NCBI GenBank assembly: GCA_023247815.1
Contig: JAHFFS010000071.1
Span: 1 to 7,411, forward strand
DNA from: Candidatus Omnitrophota bacterium
GTDB taxonomy: Bacteria > Omnitrophota > Gorgyraeia > Zapsychrales > JANLHA01
Length of the DNA stretch: 7,411 bases
Reading direction: 5' to 3'
The notes under the pieces are model-generated. The model had not been told where the DNA came from, did not search any database, and saw nothing but the letters and a program-made list of their open reading frames with translations. Positions 1-5,139 of the stretch are shown piece by piece (the stretch's first letter is position 1; every line of letters starts with the position of its first letter). The position numbers were made by a program, and so were the translations under genes.

Positions 1-1
1 G

Positions 2-880
2 TTCTATCTAAATTTGAGCCAGATTAATCCGGAAAATTTGCAGATTCAAATATTGAGACTTGTAAGAAATATTGAAACTTTAAAGTTGCCTTTTATGAAA
101 TTCAATGATCGGTTGATCAGCATTTTAGAAGCATTACCGAATTTGCAGGTCATTGAGATGACATCTGGTGAGTTCATTCCAGAGATGCGTCAAAGCATCG
201 CGGAATTGTTTAAGCGGATGAATCGCGATGATTTGGAATTGAGGATCGACGGACAAAAGCTCTTTACCAGGGCCGACATGACTCCGGAATTCTTGGGGGC
301 CGCGGCTGCAGAGGGGGCTCAGGAAGAGGAAGCGGCCGAGCCGGTCGCAGTCGATGATTTTATCGTCAAGTTGGTCAATTCGTTAGTCGATGTTGAGGGA
401 ACGTTGCAGCAAGTTAGGGATCAATTTGATGACGAGGGTGAGGGTAAGGTCTTTAAAGGGATTCTAGCGGGGTTGATGGACGCTAAAGGAATAGATAACA
501 AAGTTCAAGATGCGGTTGGAGTCTTGTTAAATGAAAAGAAAGAGAAGGAAGGCAACGGCGACGCATTCTTTCTATCATCGACTGATGAGGCCGCTCCAAC
601 GGGTATCATTCCCAACATCATGCTTCATCCTGGCTGGCAAGATTCTTCCGAAGCGCTGACGCCCGGTGGGATTGATTTGGACCCATCGTTGATTCAAATG
701 CAGGTCGAAGGGGAAGGCATTGATCTGCAGGTCACCTACGGTGCCGAAGGGTTTTCCCATATCCCCATTGAAGGCTTTACCCCGGTCATTACGCATACCG
801 TCCCTATCACCAACCTCCCGTTATTTTTAGGAATTTCACCACAACCTGCCACACCCGAAGAAGTTGCCCTTCATCAATAG
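2..880 (+). CDS. Unrecognised protein, 5' end probably outside the window
   Basis: The reading frame is open from base 2 to the TAG at 878-880. A TTG at 14 would give 288 residues, but no Shine-Dalgarno sequence precedes it and the frame continues to the window edge, so I read this as the 3' part of a longer gene. No catalytic motif or membrane segment is visible. Counting from the TTG, residues 1-85 are predicted mostly helical with regular Leu/Ile spacing. Residues 95-115 are an Ala/Glu-rich acidic linker, and 115-180 look helical and charged. Residues about 218-274 form a hydrophobic beta-like stretch that starts GGIDLDP and ends PITNLPLFLGI. I recall similar GGID-to-FLGI tails at the ends of large Omnitrophota proteins, which is recollection and not a search result. 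The gene is separated from the bat operon by repeats and a promoter, so it is probably a separate transcription unit. Function unknown. Confidence 0.7.
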   Translation, partial: FYLNLSQINPENLQIQILRLVRNIETLKLPFMKFNDRLISILEALPNLQVIEMTSGEFIPEMRQSIAELFKRMNRDDLELRIDGQKLFTRADMTPEFLGAAAAEGAQEEEAAEPVAVDDFIVKLVNSLVDVEGTLQQVRDQFDDEGEGKVFKGILAGLMDAKGIDNKVQDAVGVLLNEKKEKEGNGDAFFLSSTDEAAPTGIIPNIMLHPGWQDSSEALTPGGIDLDPSLIQMQVEGEGIDLQVTYGAEGFSHIPIEGFTPVITHTVPITNLPLFLGISPQPATPEEVALHQ

Positions 881-941
881 GGGACAGTCCCTCTTATTGT
901 GTCCCTCTTATTGTTAACTTGGGGAACAGTCTCCGTTTATT
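880..941 (+). repeat. REP-like GGGGACAGTCCC elements, three degenerate copies
   Basis: GGGGACAGTCCCTCTTATTG begins at 880, overlapping the last base of the upstream stop codon. A partial copy, GTCCCTCTTATTG, follows at 901, and a diverged copy, GGGGAACAGTCTCCGTTTATT, lies at 921-941 (its first 20 bases match the pattern with one insertion and substitutions). GGGAC and GTCCC form a five-base-pair palindrome around one central A. Each copy is followed by a TTATT-like tail. I recall this type of sequence next to Y1/IS200-like REP-associated transposase genes in many genomes; no transposase is present in this window. The last copy runs directly into the heptamer array. Confidence 0.6.
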
Positions 942-1030
942 AAGTCTCACGTTTCAAGTGACAAGTTTCAAGACTTGTCACTTGAGACTTGAAACTTGCA
1001 GCTTGAGACTTGCGACTTGTATCTTGACAC
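941..1030 (+). repeat. Palindromic heptamer array (NNCAAGT arm then ACTTGNN arm)
   Basis: The left arm (941-972) reads as 7-bp units of the form CAAGT plus two variable bases: TAAGTct, CACGTtt, CAAGTga, CAAGTtt and a partial CAAG. At 973 the orientation flips and eight units of ACTTG plus two variable bases follow at 973, 980, 987, 994, 1001, 1008, 1015 and 1022. The five-base core is nearly invariant while the two spacer bases vary. The arms can pair: 954-966 with 973-985 is a perfect 13-bp stem with a six-base loop, extendable to 951/988 with one G-T pair. The last unit (TCTTGAC) contains most of the TTGACA box of the moxR promoter. Confidence 0.85.
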
Positions 1031-1052
1031 TACGGCTTCTTCTATCTAAAAT
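1024..1052 (+). promoter_or_regulatory. Predicted sigma-70-like promoter of moxR
   Basis: TTGACA at 1024-1029 is a perfect -35 box. TAAAAT at 1047-1052 matches TATAAT at five of six positions. The spacer is 17 bp, the optimum. The predicted transcript would start near 1059 and carry a leader of about 50 bases before moxR. The -35 box lies in the last unit of the heptamer array, so the repeat contributes half of the promoter. No other equally good promoter was seen upstream of the bat genes. Confidence 0.6.
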
Positions 1053-1097
1053 ATTTTTCATTCCCAAAAATAAAAGTTCAAAGCATATTTTTAAAAT

Positions 1098-1104
1098 GAG
1101 GAGG
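1098..1104 (+). promoter_or_regulatory. Ribosome binding site that sets the moxR start
   Basis: GAGGAGG ends seven bases before the ATG at 1112. An in-frame TTG at 1106 lies only one base after this sequence and is too close to be used, so ATG 1112 is the preferred start. Confidence 0.8.
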
Positions 1105-1111
1105 CTTGGTC

Positions 1112-2107
1112 ATGGCAGAATTCGATATCTCGGCAATCAATGAAAAAGTGAGGAAGGAAAGCAGTTTTCTCGAAGCGCTTTTGCTGGAGACGCAGAAGGT
1201 CATCGTCGGGCAAAAGCAGTTATTGGAAAGGCTCCTTATCGGTCTTTTGGCCAACGGCCATATCTTGATCGAAGGGGTCCCTGGGCTGGCCAAAACCACG
1301 GCGGTCAAGACTTTATCAGCGGCCATCCAAACCAAATTTCAGCGTCTGCAGTTCACCCCCGACATGCTGCCGGCGGATTTGACCGGTACGCTCATCTATG
1401 ATCAACGGACCGGAAATTTCAATATTAAAAAAGGGCCGATTTTCGCTAACATCATCTTGGCTGATGAGATCAATCGTTCACCAGCCAAGGTGCAGAGTGC
1501 TCTGCTCGAGGCCATGCAGGAGCGGCAAGTCACCATCGGCGAGGAAACCCTTAAGCTCGACGATCCGTTTCTTGTTTTGGCAACGCAAAATCCGATTGAG
1601 CAGGAGGGCACGTATCCTTTGCCGGAAGCGCAGGTGGACCGCTTTATGTTGAAATTGAAGGTGACGTATCCGAGCAAAGAAGAAGAACTGGCAATCCTGC
1701 GTCGGATGGCCAAGACCGATTTTAAGACGGACGTGAAACCGATCGTCAACCCAAAAGATATCATCCGTGCTCGTCAGGTGGTGAATGAAATTTACATGGA
1801 TGAGAAGATCGAGAGATATATCGTCGATTTGGTTGGGGCGACCCGCCAGCCGCAAGATTACAAGCTCAATGAACTCAAAGGTCTGATCCAATATGGCGCT
1901 TCCCCACGGGCCACCATTCATTTGGCGGTGGCGGCCAAGGCCTACGCCTTTTTGCAGGGACGGGGATATGTCACTCCCCAAGATATCAAGACCATTGGGA
2001 TGGACGTCTTACGTCATCGGGTCATTGTCACTTACGAGGCCGAGGCCGAAGAGAAGACATCGGAAGATTTGATTAAGCGAATTTTTGACGAGGTTGAAGT
2101 CCCATAA
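1112..2107 (+). CDS. moxR: MoxR-family AAA+ ATPase of the Bat operon
   Basis: This 331-residue protein has the normal MoxR length and all the expected motifs. Walker A is GVPGLAKT at residues 55-62, Walker B is ILADE at 115-119 followed by the typical INRSPAKVQ stretch, and sensor 1 lies in ATQNP at 157-161. EGTYPLPEAQVDRF follows, with the probable arginine finger at R177, and GASPRA at 262-267 carries the sensor 2 arginine before the C-terminal helical lid. No signal peptide or membrane segment is seen, so it should be cytosolic. MoxR proteins hydrolyse ATP in ring assemblies and act as chaperone-like partners of VWA proteins. Here the partners are the DUF58, BatA and BatB products downstream. 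Start choice rests on the GAGGAGG site at 1098-1104. It is the first gene of the operon and has its own predicted promoter. Confidence 0.95.
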   Translation: MAEFDISAINEKVRKESSFLEALLLETQKVIVGQKQLLERLLIGLLANGHILIEGVPGLAKTTAVKTLSAAIQTKFQRLQFTPDMLPADLTGTLIYDQRTGNFNIKKGPIFANIILADEINRSPAKVQSALLEAMQERQVTIGEETLKLDDPFLVLATQNPIEQEGTYPLPEAQVDRFMLKLKVTYPSKEEELAILRRMAKTDFKTDVKPIVNPKDIIRARQVVNEIYMDEKIERYIVDLVGATRQPQDYKLNELKGLIQYGASPRATIHLAVAAKAYAFLQGRGYVTPQDIKTIGMDVLRHRVIVTYEAEAEEKTSEDLIKRIFDEVEVP

Positions 2108-2115
2108 TTTAGCAA

Positions 2116-2136
2116 CAAGTCCCCAGTTACAAGTCC
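2116..2136 (-). repeat. Degenerate heptamer repeat, CAAGTNN orientation, three units
   Basis: Units at 2116 (CAAGTcc), 2123 (CCAGTta) and 2130 (CAAGTcc) keep the 7-bp register and core of the arrays at 941-1030 and 4073-4137. They lie in the opposite orientation to the array at 2583-2614, so the four-helix-bundle gene is enclosed between the two arms. It starts nine bases after the moxR stop codon. Confidence 0.55.
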
Positions 2137-2171
2137 CCCAGAAAAAGTAATAGAAAAGAAAGGGGTTTGTG

Positions 2172-2525
2172 ATGGGAGAGGCAGGTTATAAGAAATTGAT
2201 TGTTTGGCAGAAGGCCAATGATTTAGCAAAAGAGGTCTACATCGCGACAAAATGTTTTCCTAAAGAAGAGTTATTTGGCGTTAACTCGCAGCTTAGGAGA
2301 GCGGCATTGTCAGTTCCACTAAACATCGTCGAGGGATGCGCGAGGAGAGGTAAAAACGAATTGAAATATTTTTTGTCCATAGCCCTTGGTTCGTTAACGG
2401 AAGTTGAATATCTTTTTGATTTTAGCTTGGAAATGGGGTTTTTAAAGAAGGATTTGTATCAAAAGTTATCTGAACTACGAAGCGAAGTCGGTAAGTTATT
2501 GTGGGGATTTTATAAGAGCTGTTGA
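2172..2525 (+). CDS. Four-helix-bundle protein of the 23S rRNA IVS / S23 type
   Basis: The 117-residue product matches the small four-helix-bundle family first seen in 23S rRNA intervening sequences and related to the Avd accessory proteins of diversity-generating retroelements. Family hallmarks are the N-terminal LIVWQKANDLAKEVY helix, a short FPKEELFG turn, then LRRAALSVPLNIVEGCAR, followed by the NELKYFLSIALGSLTEVEYLF helix. The molecular role of family members outside those contexts is not established; a nucleic-acid-binding oligomer is plausible. GAAAGGGG at 2158-2165 is six bases before ATG 2172; the GTG at 2169 would be only three bases away, so ATG is preferred. Hand-counted GC is about 39 percent, against roughly 50 percent or more in sampled stretches of the neighbouring bat genes. 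It does not belong to the usual Bat gene set and sits between opposed heptamer repeats, which suggests insertion. Confidence 0.9.
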   Translation: MGEAGYKKLIVWQKANDLAKEVYIATKCFPKEELFGVNSQLRRAALSVPLNIVEGCARRGKNELKYFLSIALGSLTEVEYLFDFSLEMGFLKKDLYQKLSELRSEVGKLLWGFYKSC

Positions 2526-2582
2526 CATTTTTCCTTTCATTTTTTTTGACTTGTGTCTTTTTTGCTTTTTTTGTAACCGGCA
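2526..2582 (+). other. T-rich intergenic stretch
   Basis: Three T runs (eight at 2540-2547, six at 2558-2563, seven at 2566-2572) lie between the four-helix-bundle gene and the heptamer array. No stem precedes them, so I do not call a terminator. A single ACTTG core at 2549-2553 may be a stray repeat unit. Confidence 0.4.
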
Positions 2583-2614
2583 ACTTGTGACTTGAGACTT
2601 GTAACCTGAGACCT
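2583..2614 (+). repeat. Heptamer array, ACTTGNN orientation, four and a half units
   Basis: Units start at 2583 (ACTTGtg), 2590 (ACTTGag), 2597 (ACTTGta) and 2604 (ACCTGag), with a trailing ACCT at 2611. There is no reverse arm immediately to the left, unlike the two complete arrays; the nearest reverse units are at 2116-2136, beyond the four-helix-bundle gene. The array ends five bases before the DUF58 start codon. Confidence 0.8.
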
Positions 2615-2619
2615 CTTTC

Positions 2620-3522
2620 GTGATACCAAAAGAACTCTTCCAAAAAGTCCGACGGATTCAGATCACCACCAACCGGCTGGTCAGTGATGTTTTTGCCGGC
2701 CAGTACAAGAGCGTTTTCAAAGGCCGCGGCATGGAATTCGACGAAGTCCGTGAGTATCAATTCGGTGATGACATCCGTACGATTGATTGGAATGTGACCG
2801 CCCGCACCGGCCGCGCCCACGTCAAAAAATACGTCGAGGAACGGGAGATGACGGTCATGCTTTTGGTCGATGCCTCATACTCGACGAGATTTTCCTCGGC
2901 CAATGAATTGAAGAGTAAGCTCGCCGCCGAGATCGCGGCGGTCTTGGCTTTTTCGGCCATCCGCAATAACGATAAAGTTGGTTTGGTCATTTTTACCGAT
3001 CAGATTGAAAAATTCATCCCGCCGCGAAAAGGGAATCAAAACGTTTTAAGAGTGATCCGGGAAGTTTTGTACTTTGAACCGCGTCACCGTGCCACTGATA
3101 TTTCCCGCGCCCTTGAATATTTGAGCAAAGTCACAACCCGCAGGGCCGTGGCGTTTTTGATTTCGGATTTTTTTGAATCAGGATCAAAAGGAGAGCCGAA
3201 ATTCAAAAAGGCCTTGGCGATTGCCAACAAACGGCATGATCTGATCGTCATCACTTTGAACGATCCCAGGGAGCGCGAACTTCCGGATTGCGGGCTTTTG
3301 CAGGTCCATGATGCCGAGACCGCGGAGTTAAGACTTGTGGATACCTCTGATCGAAAAATACGAGAAGAGTATCGTCGACAATCCGAGCAGCGTTTGCTGC
3401 AGCGGGACCGATTATTCAATTCGATCGGGGTTGATCATATCGATATCGCGACCGATCAATCTTACGCCGATGCCTTGGTGAAATTTTTTTTAAAGCGCCG
3501 CAAGCGAGTTAGTCGTGAATAA
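2620..3522 (+). CDS. DUF58 protein with VWA-like fold (MoxR partner)
   Basis: The 300-residue product carries the DUF58 signature GRGMEFDEVREYQFGDD at residues 35-51, continuing IRTIDWNVTARTGR and YVEERE. A VWA-like domain follows with a metal-site motif DASYS at 84-88 (DxSxS kept), a candidate metal-site threonine at 159 and a SDFF aspartate at 183. No membrane segment or signal peptide is seen, so it is probably cytosolic. In this operon type DUF58 proteins work with MoxR, but the biochemical step is not known. The start is GTG at 2620 because similarity to the family begins here and the next in-frame ATG is at residue 38, inside the core motif. No proper Shine-Dalgarno sequence is present; the only purine-rich candidate, TGAG at 2607-2610, lies inside the repeat. 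Its end overlaps the next gene by eight bases. Confidence 0.93.
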   Translation: MIPKELFQKVRRIQITTNRLVSDVFAGQYKSVFKGRGMEFDEVREYQFGDDIRTIDWNVTARTGRAHVKKYVEEREMTVMLLVDASYSTRFSSANELKSKLAAEIAAVLAFSAIRNNDKVGLVIFTDQIEKFIPPRKGNQNVLRVIREVLYFEPRHRATDISRALEYLSKVTTRRAVAFLISDFFESGSKGEPKFKKALAIANKRHDLIVITLNDPRERELPDCGLLQVHDAETAELRLVDTSDRKIREEYRRQSEQRLLQRDRLFNSIGVDHIDIATDQSYADALVKFFLKRRKRVSRE

Positions 3523-4096
3523 AAAAATTTTTAAATTCGGGCTTTTTCTTTTTTTTTGTTTCCCCGTGCTATCGAGTGCCGAGGAACTTAAAGATGTCAA
3601 ACCGCCGCTGGATCTGCCAGCCAACTTTTGGTGGATTTACTTCGTTGTTGGATTGCTGGCTTTGGGATTGCTCGCTGTTCTGTTCCGATTCCTTTTAAAG
3701 TCATGGAAAGCAAAATCAAAGCCGCTGGCGGTCCCGCCATTGCCGCCTTGGGTCGTTGCCTATCAACAACTCGAGCAGCTGGTGAGAGAAGACCTTCCCC
3801 GGCAGGGAAGGATCAAAGAATACTATATCCGTTTATCTGACATTGTCCGTCGGTATATCGAGGGGCGGTTTTCGATCCAGGCTCCGGAAATGACAACCGA
3901 GGAATCCCTATTTTCGTTGCGGACTTCACAAGCTTTGAACGAAAATCAAAAAAATTTTTTAAAAGAATTTTTGATCTGTTGCGATATGGTGAAGTTTGCC
4001 AAGTATCAATCCAATACGGATGAGATGCAAAAGGGCTATCGACTGGCGAGACAGTTGGTGGACGAAACGAGTAAAGTCTCAAGTGACAGGTCGTAA
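3515..4096 (+). CDS. Signal/TM protein with DUF4381 / BatD-C-terminal-like domain
   Basis: The 193-residue protein starts with Lys-rich MNKKIFK and a hydrophobic stretch to about residue 22 (SSA-EE possible cleavage). A second hydrophobic segment at about 38-62 is followed by positive residues (KSWKAKSK), then a proline-rich linker and a soluble domain from about 78. That domain contains YYIRLSDIVRRYIEGRF at 103-119, EMTTEESL at 125-132 and FLKEFLICCDMVKFAKYQ near 148-165. This pattern occurs in DUF4381-type proteins and in cytoplasmic tails of BatD proteins. The expected topology is a short periplasmic N-terminus, one TM, and a cytoplasmic domain available to MoxR or DUF58. The GTG start at 3515 lies inside the end of the DUF58 gene, indicating translational coupling. 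The last seven codons (KVSSDRS) and the TAA are formed by the heptamer array, so the natural C-terminus may have been altered. The family name is from pattern memory. Confidence 0.85.
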   Translation: MNKKIFKFGLFLFFCFPVLSSAEELKDVKPPLDLPANFWWIYFVVGLLALGLLAVLFRFLLKSWKAKSKPLAVPPLPPWVVAYQQLEQLVREDLPRQGRIKEYYIRLSDIVRRYIEGRFSIQAPEMTTEESLFSLRTSQALNENQKNFLKEFLICCDMVKFAKYQSNTDEMQKGYRLARQLVDETSKVSSDRS

Positions 4097-4137
4097 GTTT
4101 CAAGTAACTTGAGACATGAGACCTGAAACTTGCAACT
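4073..4137 (+). repeat. Palindromic heptamer array with long imperfect hairpin
   Basis: The left arm has CAAGTNN-type units at 4073 (AAAGTct), 4080 (CAAGTga), 4087 (CAGGTcg), 4094 (TAAGTtt) and 4101 (CAAGT). One A at 4106 follows, and then the right arm has ACTTGNN-type units at 4107, 4114 (ACATGag), 4121 (ACCTGaa) and 4128, with a final ACT. The arms 4080-4105 and 4107-4132 can pair nearly throughout. CAGGT pairs exactly with the matching ACCTG even though both differ from the consensus, which looks like compensatory or copied change. The array overlaps the 3' end of the upstream gene and stops six bases before the batA start. Confidence 0.85.
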
Positions 4138-4143
4138 GGAAAA

Positions 4144-5139
4144 ATGATCCTCAAAACCCCCTGGCTTTTGATCCTGATTCCGTTGCTCCTCGTCTTTCTT
4201 TTTTGGCAGAAGAAGAGTCGGGAGCCCCCGAGTTTGCGTTTTCCTGACGCTGGAATCTTGAGCGCCTTACCGTTGACTTGGAAGGTGCGTTTCAGCGGGC
4301 TGCCATTTTATCTGCGGCTGGCCGCGATTGTCCTTTTTGTGATTGCCTTGGCCGGCCCTCGTCAGGTCTTAGAAGAAACCAAGCATTTTGTCGAGGGGAT
4401 TGACATTGTCTTGGCGATTGATGCCTCTGGGAGCATGGCCGCGGAAGATTTTCAAATCGAAGGCAAGCGCTTCAACCGGCTTTATGTGGTTAAAAAGGTG
4501 GTGGACGGTTTTATTGACGCTCGTCAAAATGACCGCATTGGATTGGTCATCTTTGCCGGTCGTGCCTATACCGCGAGTCCGCTGACCACCGATCATAATT
4601 GGCTGAAAAGTAATCTCGATCGCATTGAATTGAACGTTTTGGAAGATGGGACCGCGATTGGTTCCGGGATCATGTCATCGCTGTCAAGGTTCAAGCAAAG
4701 CAAGGCCAAGAGTAAAATCATTGTGCTTTTAACCGATGGGGTCAACAATGCCGGTGATACCGAACCGCTTGTTGCCGCCAAGACCGCCGAGGCCATGGGT
4801 ATTAAGGTCTATACGATCGGTGCCGGCACCGACGGGTACGCCCCTTATCCCGGGCAGGACATTTGGGGCCGGCAGGTTTACCGTCAGGCCCTGGTTCAGA
4901 TCGATGAGGAGACTTTACAGCAAATCGCCCAACAGACCCGTGCCCACTATTTCCGGGCTAAAGATACCGATCAGCTCAAAGCGATTTACAAAGAAATTGA
5001 TCAGCTTGAGAAAACCAAGATAGAAGAATTCGGTTACCGGCAATACAAGGAACTATTCGTTTATGCTTTGTCCGCGGCTTTAGCACTGCTCATACTCGAA
5101 ATGATTTTGTCACAAACGATATTGCTTAAGGTGCCCTGA
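4144..5139 (+). CDS. batA: BatA-like VWA membrane protein
   Basis: The 331-residue protein has the BatA/BatB architecture: two N-terminal TM segments (about 6-21 and 55-71) flanking a short basic loop, a VWA domain, and a C-terminal TM (about 303-321). The MIDAS metal site is complete, with DASGS at 93-97, the threonine of DGTAIG at 170 and the aspartate of LLTDGVNNAG at 198. The loop APYPGQDIWGRQVYRQALVQIDEETL after residue 232 is typical of the BatA member of the pair. The VWA domain is expected on the periplasmic side or membrane surface, binding partners in a metal-dependent way. ATG 4144 follows the repeat array; the only ribosome-site candidate is a weak GGA at 4138-4140. Its TGA shares one base with the batB ATG (TGATG), so the two are probably translationally coupled. 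Confidence 0.93.
   Translation: MILKTPWLLILIPLLLVFLFWQKKSREPPSLRFPDAGILSALPLTWKVRFSGLPFYLRLAAIVLFVIALAGPRQVLEETKHFVEGIDIVLAIDASGSMAAEDFQIEGKRFNRLYVVKKVVDGFIDARQNDRIGLVIFAGRAYTASPLTTDHNWLKSNLDRIELNVLEDGTAIGSGIMSSLSRFKQSKAKSKIIVLLTDGVNNAGDTEPLVAAKTAEAMGIKVYTIGAGTDGYAPYPGQDIWGRQVYRQALVQIDEETLQQIAQQTRAHYFRAKDTDQLKAIYKEIDQLEKTKIEEFGYRQYKELFVYALSAALALLILEMILSQTILLKVP

Noticed and set aside
880..941. Transcription terminator after the first gene
   Set aside because: The GGGAC/GTCCC palindrome is only five pairs with one central base and is not followed by a T run; it fits a REP-like repeat better.
941..1030. CRISPR array
   Set aside because: Units are 7 bp with two free bases and switch orientation; there are no spacers of CRISPR length.
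1040..1050. TTCTATCTAAA, also found at 2-12
   Set aside because: An 11-base match is expected several times by chance in a window of this size.
919..1143. 74-codon + strand reading frame between the first gene and moxR
   Set aside because: It is almost entirely repeat array translated in one frame (Cys/Leu/Arg/Thr pattern of period seven) and overlaps the moxR promoter and start. No ribosome site.
1478..1981. 167-codon minus strand frame inside moxR
   Set aside because: Antisense shadow of a strongly conserved MoxR coding region.
2522..2527. TTGACA as a -35 box for the DUF58 gene
   Set aside because: It overlaps the four-helix-bundle stop codon and no -10-like hexamer lies 16-18 bp downstream, only T runs and GAC.
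2540..2572. Rho-independent terminator
   Set aside because: T runs are present but no GC-rich stem precedes them.
3813..4154. 113-codon minus strand frame
   Set aside because: Lies opposite a well supported gene and owes part of its length to the heptamer array; no family resemblance.
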